Assembly (NCBI RefSeq): GCF_900100605.1
Contig: NZ_FNCN01000013.1
Location: 124,001 to 188,000 of the forward strand
Direction: 5' to 3'
Length of the DNA stretch: 64,000 nucleotides
Source: Sinosporangium album
GTDB taxonomy: Bacteria; Actinomycetota; Actinomycetes; Streptosporangiales; Streptosporangiaceae
Each line of letters begins with the position of its first letter. Within the stretch, counting starts at the first letter, position 1. The notes below the pieces were generated by a model that saw only the letters and a list, made by a program, of their open reading frames with translations, did not search any database and was not told where the DNA came from. Positions 50,214 through 59,549 of this stretch are shown here, piece after piece. Position numbers and translations under genes: made by a program.

Positions 50214-51272
50214 ATGTCCGGACAAGGCGATGCGGGCTCGTGCCGTACGGCGGCTCCTGACCGCCGCGCGGCGGCGGCAGGGGCGCTCCTCGGGCTCGCC
50301 CTCGGCGACGCCGTCGGCCTCCCCGCCCAGTTCCACCGGCGCGCACGGTCGGGCTGGGCCCGGGCCGCCGGCTGGCGCATGTCCGCCGGCCTCGACGAGC
50401 AGCGCGTGTCCCGCCCGCTGCTCCCCTTCACCATGGGCGTCGGCGACGACATCCCCCTCAGCCCCACCGACGACGCCGAAACCGCCGCCGTCGCCGCGCT
50501 CGTGCTGCTCCGCTCACCCGACCACAGCCCCGACTCCCTGTTCGCCGGCTGGCGAGAGCACATGATCGACGCCCCCGACGTGTGGACCGGCATCGCCGAA
50601 CGCTCCGCCACCCTCAACGCCGGACACGGCCTTCTGCCCCCCGCCACCGGCAACGACAACCCCGCCCATTACACCGACAGCGCCGTCCCCGCCGCCGTGG
50701 CCATCGGCATCCACTACGCCGGAGACCCCGACCGCGCCGCCGCCGTGGCCGGACACTACGCCCAGATCACCCACGCCGAGGACGGCGTTTGGGCCGCTCA
50801 GACCATGGCCGACGCCATCGCCCGCCTCATCGCCGGCGCCCCCCTCGGCCACGCCCTCACCGCGGCGACCGCCCGCACCCCCGGCGAAAGCTGGCTCGGC
50901 CGCAACCTCGCCCGCGCCGCCCGCATCCGCGACACCGCGGCCTCGCCCTTCGAAGCCGTCCCGGCCCTCGTCGAACAGCTCAGCCCCGCCACCTACAGCC
51001 ACGGCGGCGTCGCCCCCGAAACCCTCCCCGTCGCCTTCACCCTCGCCCACCTCGCCCACGGCGACCTCCCCACCGCCGTCATGGCCGCCTCCCTCATCTC
51101 CCGCCAGTCCGACAGCATGCCCGCCATCGTCGGCGCCCTCTGCGGCGCCGCCTCCGGCGCCGCCGCCATCCCCGCCACCTGGCAACCCCACATCGACCCG
51201 CTCGCCGGCGTCCTCACCCCCCACCTGAAAGGCACCCGCCTCACCGACCTCGCCCACCGCCTCATCCGCTGA
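50214..51272 (+). CDS. ADP-ribosylglycohydrolase family protein 2
   Basis: ATG 50214 follows GGAGG by five nucleotides, preferred over ATG 50175. The protein (352 residues) has GALLGLALGDAVGLPAQF, the first metal motif as SPTDDAETAAV (D86, D87) and the second as SRQSDSMPAIVGALCG, where the usual RDSD is RQSD. One metal ligand is therefore changed and activity may differ from protein 1. The gene follows its paralogue by 270 bp; two such genes in tandem imply related but distinct substrates. Confidence 0.85.
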   Translation: MSGQGDAGSCRTAAPDRRAAAAGALLGLALGDAVGLPAQFHRRARSGWARAAGWRMSAGLDEQRVSRPLLPFTMGVGDDIPLSPTDDAETAAVAALVLLRSPDHSPDSLFAGWREHMIDAPDVWTGIAERSATLNAGHGLLPPATGNDNPAHYTDSAVPAAVAIGIHYAGDPDRAAAVAGHYAQITHAEDGVWAAQTMADAIARLIAGAPLGHALTAATARTPGESWLGRNLARAARIRDTAASPFEAVPALVEQLSPATYSHGGVAPETLPVAFTLAHLAHGDLPTAVMAASLISRQSDSMPAIVGALCGAASGAAAIPATWQPHIDPLAGVLTPHLKGTRLTDLAHRLIR

Positions 51273-51397
51273 CCACCCGTCACAGCGGTACACGCGCGGG
51301 GTCGCCCGCAGCGCCGCAGAGGAGCCGTGGCGCGGTCGGCGTCGAAGCTACGGTCGACACCCCGCGCCCGGAGCGCCAGGCGGGTGTCGGGCGGGCG

Positions 51398-52381
51398 TCA
51401 GGTGGCGGCGTTGCGCAGGGCCCGATAGAGGAGGCGGGGGTCGCCGAGGCGGTGGCGGAGGCGTTTCTCCAGGCCGCCGATGGGGACGAGGTTCTGCGGC
51501 GCCCGGGGGTCCTTGTAGTCCACGCCGGCGAGAGAGGGCAGGACGAGGGCGGAGGCGTCGGCGAGGGCGGTGACCTCGTCGATGGGGAGGTCGGGCGCCG
51601 CTTCGCAGCGGACTATGCCCGCCCAGTGGGCGGTGTGGGTGCCGGGGAGACGCAGATACCAGGAGTGGCGCCTCCAGCTCGTGCCCATGAGGAAGACGGG
51701 GGTGCGCTCGCCGGGGCGCAGGTCGGTGACGACGGCGGCCTGGGGCGCGGGGAGGTAGGCGGCGTGGTGGGTCTTGATGTAGCCGAGGGTGCGGGGCAGA
51801 TGGGACCGCCCCCGCAGGGGGCCGTCGACGAGGAGCAGGTCGCTCCTGCCGTCGAGGTCTGCCCGGCATGTCCGGGCCAGCTCGATCTCCAGCTCGGTGA
51901 GCTGCTGCTGCAGGGCGAGGGAGAGCTGCTCCATGGTGGCGCCCGTGGCGACATGCCCGGGATAGGAGGCGTACGGCGTGAGCACGCTCGGCGTGTCGGG
52001 GGATGGGCTGAACAGCGCCCGCCGTACGTCGATGGCGGCGAGGACGGCGGTCTCACCGCCGGTGGGGGAGCAGCGCACGACGCCCGCGGCGTAGGAGGCG
52101 GCGATGCCGGGAGCGGGCATGGCCCCGCCCGGGTCGTGGACCCAGACGCGGGCGTCGACGCGGCGGACGCCGTCGGCGATCAGCATGACGTCGGGCGCGG
52201 CGGCGCCGCGCGCGGGTGACAGGGGTTTCCACAGGCTCGCGGGGACCTCGCGGTCGAGGTCGAGCTCGGCCGAGGATCTCGCGTCGAGCTCGGTGAGCGC
52301 CTCCGCGGAGACCGCCGAGGCGTAGCCGGGGTCCCACGGGTCGATGGAGAATCCGCGCTGCGGGACGGCGGTGACGCTCAT
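51398..52381 (-). CDS. nurA: NurA-like 5'-3' nuclease
   Basis: This 327-residue protein has the NurA pattern: D70 in VMLIADGVRRVDARVWV, D186 in LLLVDGPLRG and the late RTLGYIKTHHAAYLP. NurA nucleases resect DNA ends with the HerA translocase. It is the last gene of the herA-sbcD-sbcC operon, and its ATG overlaps the stop of a 43-residue frame. Confidence 0.8.
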   Translation of the reverse strand: MSVTAVPQRGFSIDPWDPGYASAVSAEALTELDARSSAELDLDREVPASLWKPLSPARGAAAPDVMLIADGVRRVDARVWVHDPGGAMPAPGIAASYAAGVVRCSPTGGETAVLAAIDVRRALFSPSPDTPSVLTPYASYPGHVATGATMEQLSLALQQQLTELEIELARTCRADLDGRSDLLLVDGPLRGRSHLPRTLGYIKTHHAAYLPAPQAAVVTDLRPGERTPVFLMGTSWRRHSWYLRLPGTHTAHWAGIVRCEAAPDLPIDEVTALADASALVLPSLAGVDYKDPRAPQNLVPIGGLEKRLRHRLGDPRLLYRALRNAAT

Positions 52382-52509
52382 GTGGTCTCGTGTCCTTGTC
52401 GGTGCGTCGGGAGCCTTCGGAGGTGACGGTTTCGGCGGTGCGGGCTTCGGAGCGGGCGGCTTCGGAGCGGGCGGCTTCGGCTGTGACGGCTTCGGAGCTG
52501 GCCGCTCAT
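52378..52509 (-). CDS. Arg-rich 43-residue frame coupled to sbcC and nurA
   Basis: The frame starts in an ATGA overlap with the sbcC stop and ends in an ATGA overlap with the nurA start, so it bridges the two genes without a gap. The product (MSGQLRSRHSRSRPLRSRPL and so on) contains about one-third Arg and would bind nucleic acid. The DNA is a 15-bp repeat (CTCCGAAGCCGCCCG), and another frame would be Pro/Lys-rich but has no start. It could be a real small basic subunit or only a coupling spacer. Confidence 0.4.
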   Translation of the reverse strand: MSGQLRSRHSRSRPLRSRPLRSPHRRNRHLRRLPTHRQGHETT

Positions 52510-54947
52510 GTGATCACCGTGCTCAGTTTGGAGCCGGACTCGTCCTTGGTGATCTCGAAGCGCACCGGCACGCGTTCGGCGAGGGCGGGCACGTGGGTGA
52601 CGACGCCGACCATGCGGTCCCGGCCCGTGGTGAGGCGTTCGAGGGTGACGGCGACGGTGTCGAGGGTCGCGGGGTCGAGCGTGCCGAAACCCTCGTCGAG
52701 GAAGATGGAGTCGAGGCTGCGGGCGGCGGCGGCAGCCATGCCGGCGACCTGGTCGGAGAGGGCGAGCGCCAGAGCCAGGGCCGCCTGGAAGGTCTCGCCG
52801 CCGGACAGGGTGCGCACGCTGCGGGCCAGCCCCGCCTCCCGGTGGTCGATCACCTCGATGTCGTTCTTGTCGCTCAACGCCAGCTCGAACTGGCCGTCGG
52901 ACAGGTCGCGCAGGGTGACGGAGGCCGAGGTGACCAGCACGTCGAGGGCTTCGGAGCACAGCCAGCGCTCGAAGTTGTTGGCCCGCAGCATCAGCGCCAG
53001 CTCGTGCGCGACCCGCGCCTGCTCGTCGAGCTCGGCGGCCTGCGCCGCGAGGGCCGCGGCGTGTTCGCGGTCGCGGCGGATCCGTTCGAGCTCGCCGGAG
53101 GCGAGGGCGACGGCGGTCACGGCCGCCTCGTGAAGGGCCGAGGCGTCGGCCTTCGAGGGCACGGCGACGTGGTGGGCGCGGAGCCGTTCGGCGATGGACC
53201 CGCGTTCGGCGGCCAGGGCCTGCTCGGCGGCCACGAGCCGCTGGATCAGGGTCGACAGGGTTCGCCGACCTCGGGCGGCGGCTTCTTCGCGCCAGGTCAG
53301 CAGGGTGGTCCAGGCGCGGGCGAGGTCGTCGCGGTCGAGCGGGGGAGCGTCGAGCGCCACGACCGAGTCGCGGGCGGCCGACAGGTCGCGCCAGCCCCGC
53401 TCGGCCCTCGCCGACAGCTCCTCGACGCGCCTTTCAGCCCTGGCGTGCGCCGCGCGGGCTTCGCGTGTGGCGGCGCGGGCGCTCTTCGCCGCGGTCTCGG
53501 CGGCGGTCGCCGCGTCGATCAACCGGCCCAGCTCGGCCCCGTCGGCGGTGGCGGGGGCGGGCAGGGTGGTGAGCCGCTCGCTCAATGCGGTGACGCGCTG
53601 GCCGAGTTTGACGGATTCGAGCTCGGCGGCGCGATGCGCCCGCTCGGCGTTCTCGCGACCTTCGCGGGCCGCGCGCAGCGCGCGGTCGGCGGTCTCCATG
53701 TCCGTCAGCGGGGGGTGGTGGGGCAGCTCGTTCACGGCCCGCAGGCACGCCGGGCAGGGCTCGCCGACGCGGAGCCTCCTGGCCAGCTCGGCGGCCGTGT
53801 GGGTGTCGCGCACCCGCTCCCGCTCGGCCTCGGCGGCCGTGAGCGCGGCGGCGGCCGAGGCGAGACCGGTCGCGAGCAGGGCCGCCTCATGGACGGCGGC
53901 CGCCGCCTTGGCCTCGGCGGCGGCAAGCTCGGCGGAGGTCCGCTCGTGGTCATGGAGCAGTTCCAGGGTGCGCACCAGGCCGATTCTGTCGGGCAGCTCC
54001 GACAGTTCGTCCTCGGCGTCCCGCTCGGCCGCCTCCAATTCGGCGATCCGCCGCGCGCACTCGGCCGCGGCGGCGCGTGCGGTGCGCAGCGCGTCGGCCA
54101 GGGTGGGCACGTCGGCCGGCATGGCGAGAGCCGTCAGCGCCGTGAGCCGCTCCTCACCCGCGGCGCGTTCCTCCCGGACACGCCTGAGCTCGTCGTCCTG
54201 GTCGCGCAGGGCGGCCACTTCGAGCCCCACCTGGTGGCTCAGGTCGCGCAGGGTCGACAGCCGTTCGGACGCGGCCCGCTCCGCCGCCTCGTCCGAGCCT
54301 TGGATCTTGCGGAGCTCGTCCCGTATGAACTCGGCCCTGTCCCTGGCGGCCTTCTCCTCCTGACCGGCGCGTTTGCCCACCCGCTCGTAGACCCCCGCGT
54401 CGAGGAGCTGCACCAGCAGGTCCTGCCGGTCGCGCGGCGGGGCGTGCAGGAACTCGGCGAACCTGTTCTGCGGCAGCACCACACACTGGGTGAAGAACTT
54501 GTACGGCAGGCCCGTGATGCGTTCGACCTCGCCTGTGACGCCGTCGCCGTGCCCCAGCAGCCGCACCGACGCCGCGAGCAGGTCGGCCAGCGGCGCGGTC
54601 TCCGGCACGGTGCCGTCGAGCTCCTCGACCCGTGCCTCGCGGGTGCCGACCACGCCGCGCGCGCTGCGCTGAAGCACGCGGACCACGCCGTATCGCCGCC
54701 CGCCCGCCTCGAACACCAGCGCCACCTCTCCCGCCGAGGCGGAGGGCGCGAGGGCGGGGGCCACGGATTTCTCGCGGCCCCAGCGGGGGGCGGTGCCGTA
54801 CAGGGCGAAGCAGATCGCGTCGATGACGGTGCTCTTGCCCGCACCGGTCGGGCCGACAAGGGCGAAGTAATCGATGCCGGAGAAGTCGACCGTGGTGGGT
54901 TCGCGGAAACTGCCGAAGTTCGACAGGTGCAACCGGAGTGGGCGCAT
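52506..54947 (-). CDS. sbcC: SbcC/Rad50-type SMC-like ATPase
   Basis: This 813-residue protein has a P-loop at residues 32-40 (GPTGAGKST), long coiled coils around a zinc hook (GEPCPACLRAVNELP, near 397), signature LSGGETFQAALALALALSD (~712) and Walker B SIFLDEGFGTLDP (~749). With SbcD it forms the Mre11-Rad50 DNA end-processing complex. Its ATG overlaps the sbcD stop by one base (TGATG). Confidence 0.93.
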   Translation of the reverse strand: MRPLRLHLSNFGSFREPTTVDFSGIDYFALVGPTGAGKSTVIDAICFALYGTAPRWGREKSVAPALAPSASAGEVALVFEAGGRRYGVVRVLQRSARGVVGTREARVEELDGTVPETAPLADLLAASVRLLGHGDGVTGEVERITGLPYKFFTQCVVLPQNRFAEFLHAPPRDRQDLLVQLLDAGVYERVGKRAGQEEKAARDRAEFIRDELRKIQGSDEAAERAASERLSTLRDLSHQVGLEVAALRDQDDELRRVREERAAGEERLTALTALAMPADVPTLADALRTARAAAAECARRIAELEAAERDAEDELSELPDRIGLVRTLELLHDHERTSAELAAAEAKAAAAVHEAALLATGLASAAAALTAAEAERERVRDTHTAAELARRLRVGEPCPACLRAVNELPHHPPLTDMETADRALRAAREGRENAERAHRAAELESVKLGQRVTALSERLTTLPAPATADGAELGRLIDAATAAETAAKSARAATREARAAHARAERRVEELSARAERGWRDLSAARDSVVALDAPPLDRDDLARAWTTLLTWREEAAARGRRTLSTLIQRLVAAEQALAAERGSIAERLRAHHVAVPSKADASALHEAAVTAVALASGELERIRRDREHAAALAAQAAELDEQARVAHELALMLRANNFERWLCSEALDVLVTSASVTLRDLSDGQFELALSDKNDIEVIDHREAGLARSVRTLSGGETFQAALALALALSDQVAGMAAAAARSLDSIFLDEGFGTLDPATLDTVAVTLERLTTGRDRMVGVVTHVPALAERVPVRFEITKDESGSKLSTVIT

Positions 54948-56098
54948 CAGCTCGTCTCCTCGTCGTACAGGCGGTCGAACAGCGACGTCACCGCGCCGTC
55001 GGCCTTGCCGGTCGCCGACAGATAGTCGCGGAAGAGCTCGCGCGGGCTGCGCGCCGCTCCGGGGGAGGCGCCCTTGGCGCGGGTGGCGGACACGGGGCGG
55101 AACCGCTCGTCCAGTTGCACGTCGAGGGCGTTGGGGAGCATGCCGCGCACCAGCTCCGCGAGCCCGGCGCGCGGGCGCTCCTCGACGAACACGCGCAGCC
55201 AGGCGCCGTCGTCGGGCAGCGCCGACAGCCTCTCCAGCGTGCCGCGCACCGTCTTGAGCGGTACGGCACGGGCCACGGCGACCTCACTGACCTTCGCCGG
55301 CCGGTTCGGCCCGACGTCCACCAGCAGTGCGCCCGGCGTGTTGTTCTCCTCGCCGAAGTCGACCGCGATGGGCGATCCGCTGTACCAGATCGGGCACGGC
55401 CCGGGGATCTGCTGCCTGCGGTGCAGATGCCCGAGGGCGGCATATTGCGTGGATGTGGGGAAGGCTGTGGGTTCGAAGTAGTACGAGAAGATGGAGTGCG
55501 CCTCCCGCTCCCCGCCGCCGAACGCCCCGCCGGGCATCGTGCCGTGCGAGGTGACCAGGTTGACCGTGCCGTCGGCGAACCCCTGCGTGAGCGCGGCGGT
55601 CAGCTGCGCGAACCTCGCGGCGTACATCCGGTTGTGCTCGGCCGCCGTGCCGCCGAGCGCCTCGGCCGCCCGCACGACATAGCGCTGGGACAGGAAGGGG
55701 AGCACGGCGAGGCGCACATCCTCGCCCGACCTCGCCCGGATCGCCAGCGTGCCGCCCTTGTCGGGACGGCGGAACGTGCCCACCACGTGGATGCCCAGCT
55801 CCCCGAGCACCGGCCGGTAGACGTCGAAGAGGTGGGCGTTGTCGTGGTTGCCCGCCAGCACCACCACATCGCGTTCGCCCTGTTCGCGCAGCGCGAGCAG
55901 GGTCTGCATGACGAGCGACTGCGCCTCGGGCGTGGGGGCGGAGGTGTCGAACAGGTCTCCGGCGACCAGGACCATGTCGACGTCCTCGTGTCTGGCGGTC
56001 TCGACGAGCTCGCCGAGGACCGCCTTGTGCTCCTCGACACGCTGGCGGCCCTTCAGGACCTTGCCCACATGCCAGTCGGCCGTATGCAGGATTTTCAT
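54947..56098 (-). CDS. sbcD: SbcD/Mre11-type nuclease
   Basis: From ATG 56098 (GGAG five nucleotides upstream) the protein has 383 residues with the calcineurin-like metal motifs KILHTADWHVGK, VLVAGDLFDTSAP, VVLAGNHDNAHLF and LVTSHGTMPGG, and LGHLHRRQQIPGP. It is the Mn2+-dependent exo/endonuclease of the SbcCD complex. It lies 29 bp after the HerA-like gene. Confidence 0.93.
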   Translation of the reverse strand: MKILHTADWHVGKVLKGRQRVEEHKAVLGELVETARHEDVDMVLVAGDLFDTSAPTPEAQSLVMQTLLALREQGERDVVVLAGNHDNAHLFDVYRPVLGELGIHVVGTFRRPDKGGTLAIRARSGEDVRLAVLPFLSQRYVVRAAEALGGTAAEHNRMYAARFAQLTAALTQGFADGTVNLVTSHGTMPGGAFGGGEREAHSIFSYYFEPTAFPTSTQYAALGHLHRRQQIPGPCPIWYSGSPIAVDFGEENNTPGALLVDVGPNRPAKVSEVAVARAVPLKTVRGTLERLSALPDDGAWLRVFVEERPRAGLAELVRGMLPNALDVQLDERFRPVSATRAKGASPGAARSPRELFRDYLSATGKADGAVTSLFDRLYDEETS

Positions 56099-56127
56099 CA
56101 AATCTCCGCGGAGGGTCAGAAGGGGGG

Positions 56128-57924
56128 TCAGAAGGGGGGCACGTCATCGTCGGCGGGCAGGCCCGCGAACGGGTCGTCGGCCGCGCCGGTGATCGGGTTG
56201 ACAGCGAGCAGGTGGGCCTCGGAGGGCCGGGTCGCCCAGGCCGGGAAGGGGAAGGCCACGGCGAGCGGCACGGGGATCTCCGGCTGGGCCACGAACATCG
56301 TGCCGGGCTTGGCGATGGTGGCGCGTTCTCTGGCCGTCCCGGTCAGCCACCCGTATTCCGAGCGGGTCGCCTCCGCCGGGTCGAGCCGCCCGGCGACCCG
56401 CACCGCGCAGTTGGCCACGATGCGCCGCTCGACCTCCGAGGCGGTCTGCTGCGCCCCGATCAGGATCACGCCGAGCGATCTTCCGCGTTCGGCCACGTCG
56501 AGCAGGATCTCCTTGATCGGGGAGTCGCCGTCCCGAGGGGCGTACTTGTTGAGCTCGTCGAGGACCACGAACAGCAGCGGCCTCGCCGTGCCACTGCTCT
56601 CCTTGCGGGCGAACTCGCCGCGCAGCGTGACGCCGACCACGAAACGCTGGGCGCGCTCGGGCAGGTTGTGCAGGTCGACGATCGTGACCTGGGCGTCGGC
56701 GGTGCTGATGGAGTGCGGCCGCCGCCCCGGCAGGTCGCCGCGCAGCAGCGGCGACAGCGCCCGCACCGACGAGCGCAGCCTGCGCAGGAACGCGTTGACG
56801 GTGCCCATGGTGACCTGCGCGCCCGCCCACCGCGCCCTGGTGTCCTCGCCCGTCACGAGGTCCTCGACGAGGTCGACGAGCTGCTCATACGTGCGGCACG
56901 GCGCGCCGCCGCCGACCCGCACCGCGCCCGCGTCGTCGGCGCGTTCGGCGTCGGTGCGCAGCCGGGCCGCGACCTGCGCCACGAGCATGGTGTATTGCGA
57001 GCGCTCGTCCTCGGCGTCTGCGAACACGAACCTCAGCAGCTCCTGCTCGCAGAACTCCGCCAGGGTCCAGTAGAACGCGCTCACGTCACGCGTGCGGGCG
57101 CTCACGTGCGGCACGGCGTTGGGGTCGCCGGGGCGGGGCGGCGCGAACACGTGAACGCTCCCGAACGGCCCCGCGGGCAGCCCGAGCCTGGCGTAGTCGC
57201 CGCGCGCCCGGTCGTCGATCCGCGTGTTGGCGTGGTCGATGAACAGCAGGTCCTCGCCCTTGACCGAGAAGATCAACGCCTTGGTGTTGGCCGCCTCGGC
57301 CTTCAGCACACCCGAAGTGAAGATCGAGTAGAGGAGGAAGGTGGCGAACGACGTCTTGGTCGCCACACCGGACACGCCGGAGATCGACACGTGGGCGCCG
57401 CGCGTGCCGTCGAGGAAGTCGAAGTTCAGGTAGAGCGGATGCCCGTCCCTGCCGAGCCCCATCGGCACCCGCTTCTGCATCACGTCGAAGTAGAGCGCCT
57501 GATCGCGGTCGGCGGCCTCGGCCCTGTAGGTCGGCGAGCCGGGCAGCGGAGGCACGAACACCTCGGGCTCGACACGCGTCACCCGCACCTCGGCGCTCTC
57601 GGCGACGGCCGCGGGCAGCTTCCCGTCGGCGATCAGGAACACGTCGGAGTCGAACGACGCGCCCTCATGCCGGGCCTCCACCTTGGTCACGACGCCGGCC
57701 ACGAGCACCTGGCCGTGCCCGGGCACCTCGCGCCGGGTGACCACCACGTCGTCGAGCTGCACGACCCTGCCGGGCTCCAACCCCACCCAGAACGAGAGCG
57801 GCGAGGCGGCCTGCGTGCCGAGCACCCGCCCCACGGCCTCCGCGGAGGCCGCCGGCGACGCCGCGACCTCCTCGGACGCGCCGGCGGCCGGGGCTTCAGG
57901 GGTCAGGCCGTTGGACAGGGTCAC
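56128..57924 (-). CDS. herA: HerA-like DNA translocase ATPase
   Basis: GTG 57924 follows GAGGAG by six nucleotides and gives 598 residues. An N-terminal HAS-barrel-like region (VVQLDDVVVTRREVPGHGQV) is followed by an FtsK/HerA-type ATPase: P-loop variant SGVSGVATKTSFATFL (~180, Thr replacing Gly), Walker B LFVVLDELNKYAP (~451) and the sensor region VILIGAQQTASEVERRIVAN. HerA hexamers drive NurA in DNA end resection. Its genomic place with Mre11, Rad50 and NurA homologues mirrors archaea. Confidence 0.85.
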   Translation of the reverse strand: MTLSNGLTPEAPAAGASEEVAASPAASAEAVGRVLGTQAASPLSFWVGLEPGRVVQLDDVVVTRREVPGHGQVLVAGVVTKVEARHEGASFDSDVFLIADGKLPAAVAESAEVRVTRVEPEVFVPPLPGSPTYRAEAADRDQALYFDVMQKRVPMGLGRDGHPLYLNFDFLDGTRGAHVSISGVSGVATKTSFATFLLYSIFTSGVLKAEAANTKALIFSVKGEDLLFIDHANTRIDDRARGDYARLGLPAGPFGSVHVFAPPRPGDPNAVPHVSARTRDVSAFYWTLAEFCEQELLRFVFADAEDERSQYTMLVAQVAARLRTDAERADDAGAVRVGGGAPCRTYEQLVDLVEDLVTGEDTRARWAGAQVTMGTVNAFLRRLRSSVRALSPLLRGDLPGRRPHSISTADAQVTIVDLHNLPERAQRFVVGVTLRGEFARKESSGTARPLLFVVLDELNKYAPRDGDSPIKEILLDVAERGRSLGVILIGAQQTASEVERRIVANCAVRVAGRLDPAEATRSEYGWLTGTARERATIAKPGTMFVAQPEIPVPLAVAFPFPAWATRPSEAHLLAVNPITGAADDPFAGLPADDDVPPF

Positions 57925-58011
57925 CGCGATCTCCTCGCTGCGCGCTTTCGGGTAAGGGCAGGGTAACCGGCCCCACTGACGCTCACGGCCCGATGGGGCA
58001 GGATGGGCGGT

Positions 58012-58392
58012 ATGGAGAGGTCCGTGCTGATCTTTGATGGGGACTGCGGCTTCTGCACCACCGCGGTGGAATTCGCCCGCCGCCGCATGCGTATCGACGC
58101 CGAGATCGTTCCGTGGCAGTTCACCGATCTGGCCGCGCTCGGCACCACCCGGCGGCGCGCGGAACACGAGGTCCTGTGGATCACGCCCGACGGGCGTGTC
58201 CGCGGCGGCGCCCAGGCCGTGGCCGTACTGCTCATCGCCGCCGGGCTCCCCTGGGCACCGCTCGGCGTGATCATGCGGATCCCGCCGTTCCGGTGGATCG
58301 CCCACGGCGTCTACCGTCTGATCGCGAACAACCGCCATGTGCTTCCCGGCGGCACCCCCGCGTGCTCCCTCCCGGCGAGCCGCCGCCCCTGA
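58012..58392 (+). CDS. DCC-family thiol-disulfide oxidoreductase
   Basis: This 126-residue protein has the family-naming DGDCGFC motif at residues 10-16 (LIFDGDCGFCTTAVEFARRR) and ends in a helix pair (FRWIAHGVYRLIANNRH). DCC proteins are thioredoxin-fold and of uncertain substrate. An ATG three codons earlier is possible. Confidence 0.87.
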   Translation: MERSVLIFDGDCGFCTTAVEFARRRMRIDAEIVPWQFTDLAALGTTRRRAEHEVLWITPDGRVRGGAQAVAVLLIAAGLPWAPLGVIMRIPPFRWIAHGVYRLIANNRHVLPGGTPACSLPASRRP

Positions 58393-58402
58393 CGGCATGC
58401 CC

Positions 58403-58424
58403 GCGGGCCCCGATCGGGGCCCGC
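58403..58424. terminator. Perfect 22-bp palindrome after the DCC gene
   Basis: GCGGGCCCCGA joins its exact complement without a loop, and a second stem, GTGCCGGAGG/CCTCCGGCAC, follows at 58442-58476. These hairpins separate convergent genes and probably terminate the DCC transcript. Confidence 0.6.
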
Positions 58425-58519
58425 CGCCCCCGGACATGACGGTGCCGGAGGCGAGGGTGGTCCTCACCTCCGGCACGCGCATGTGCGGGGGCACCGTACG
58501 GCATAAGCCGACGTTGGAG

Positions 58520-58562
58520 CCGAGCGCAGCGTGCGTCCCACCGCGCGGCACGCTGCGCTCGG
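58520..58562 (-). terminator. Terminator hairpin of the LPMO gene
   Basis: A 14-bp stem (CCGAGCGCAGCGTG with CACGCTGCGCTCGG, 15-nt loop) lies 22 bp after the LPMO stop. It has no T-run, as is usual in high-GC actinomycetes. Confidence 0.65.
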
Positions 58563-58584
58563 GGTCTAAGGGGCGGTCAGCGAA

Positions 58585-59481
58585 CTAGGCCGCGCGCTCC
58601 CAGAGGGCGGCGACGTTCGGCGGCTCCCAGCCGGCGAGGGAGGTGTGGGGCTGGCGGCACTCGTAGACCACGCCGTTGTACGTCACACGCTGGCCGACGG
58701 TGTACGACGCGCCCGTCTGCCACGGCGTGGCGGGGCCGGTCGCCGTCGGCGTGGGTGTCGGCGAGTTTGTGGGAGTGGGAGTGGGAGTCGGGGTGGGGGT
58801 GGGCGAGTTGGTCGGCGTCGGGGTGGGCGTCGGGGTCGGGTCGACGTTGCCCTCGCCGAACACCACGTCGGAGCAGGTGTAGAAGGCCTCGCCGCTGTCC
58901 GAGCGCTGCCAGACCGAGTAGATGAGGTGGCGGCCCTGCTTGCCGGAGGGCAGCGTGCCGTTCCACACGTAGGACCCGTTGACCAGGCTCGGGTTGGTGA
59001 CCTTCTGGAACGGCGTCGCCTCAAGGTCGGACCACTTGAGCGGCTGGGTCGGGCTGTACCCGTCCTTGGTGACGTACACCTCGAAGGTGCCGGGGTGAGG
59101 AGCGGTGGCCTTGTAGCGGAACGTGTGGGACGCGCCCGCGCTCAGCTTGGTCGACGGCCAGTCGGTCCGCGGCAGGTCGAAGGCGCGGTACTTGTCTCGG
59201 CCGCCGCTGCACAGCTTGCCGTCCGGGATGAGCGACCGGTGCGCGCCGTCGGCGTTGGCCTGGTTGACCTCGTTCCAGTCGTACAGGGGCTGGGTGCCGC
59301 CGATCGCGACGGCGTTCTGACACGCCGCGCTCTTGGGCGCTTCCGGGTCTTCCAAGAAGCAGGCGTAGGTGCGGCTGATGGGGGTCTCCATCGAACCGTG
59401 CGCCCCGGCCGGACCGGGGACCATGACAAGTGCGGCTACCCCGCCGAGAGTGGCGAGGATCGCTGCGCGTCGCCTGTTCAT
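58585..59481 (-). CDS. Secreted AA10 lytic polysaccharide monooxygenase with CBM5/12
   Basis: From ATG 59481 (AAAGGAGA upstream) the protein has 298 residues. A signal peptide ends at Ala27, exposing His28 (GAHGSMETPISRTY), the first copper ligand. The second His lies in GASHTFRYKAT. A Thr-Pro linker (TPTPTPTPTNSP repeats) leads to a C-terminal chitin-binding module (PWQTGASYTVGQRVTYNGVV, GWEPPNVAALW). It oxidatively cleaves chitin or cellulose outside the cell. Confidence 0.95.
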   Translation of the reverse strand: MNRRRAAILATLGGVAALVMVPGPAGAHGSMETPISRTYACFLEDPEAPKSAACQNAVAIGGTQPLYDWNEVNQANADGAHRSLIPDGKLCSGGRDKYRAFDLPRTDWPSTKLSAGASHTFRYKATAPHPGTFEVYVTKDGYSPTQPLKWSDLEATPFQKVTNPSLVNGSYVWNGTLPSGKQGRHLIYSVWQRSDSGEAFYTCSDVVFGEGNVDPTPTPTPTPTNSPTPTPTPTPTPTNSPTPTPTATGPATPWQTGASYTVGQRVTYNGVVYECRQPHTSLAGWEPPNVAALWERAA

Positions 59482-59549
59482 TTCAGGCTTCTCCTTTGAC
59501 CGGGAGGGAATAGGGGGGTATCCGCTGGTCAGCACGTTCTGAGTGGCTT

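Noticed and set aside
52344-55025. Very long plus-strand open frame across sbcC
   Set aside because: The minus strand carries full Rad50 motifs; the plus translation is a Gly/Arg-rich artefact.
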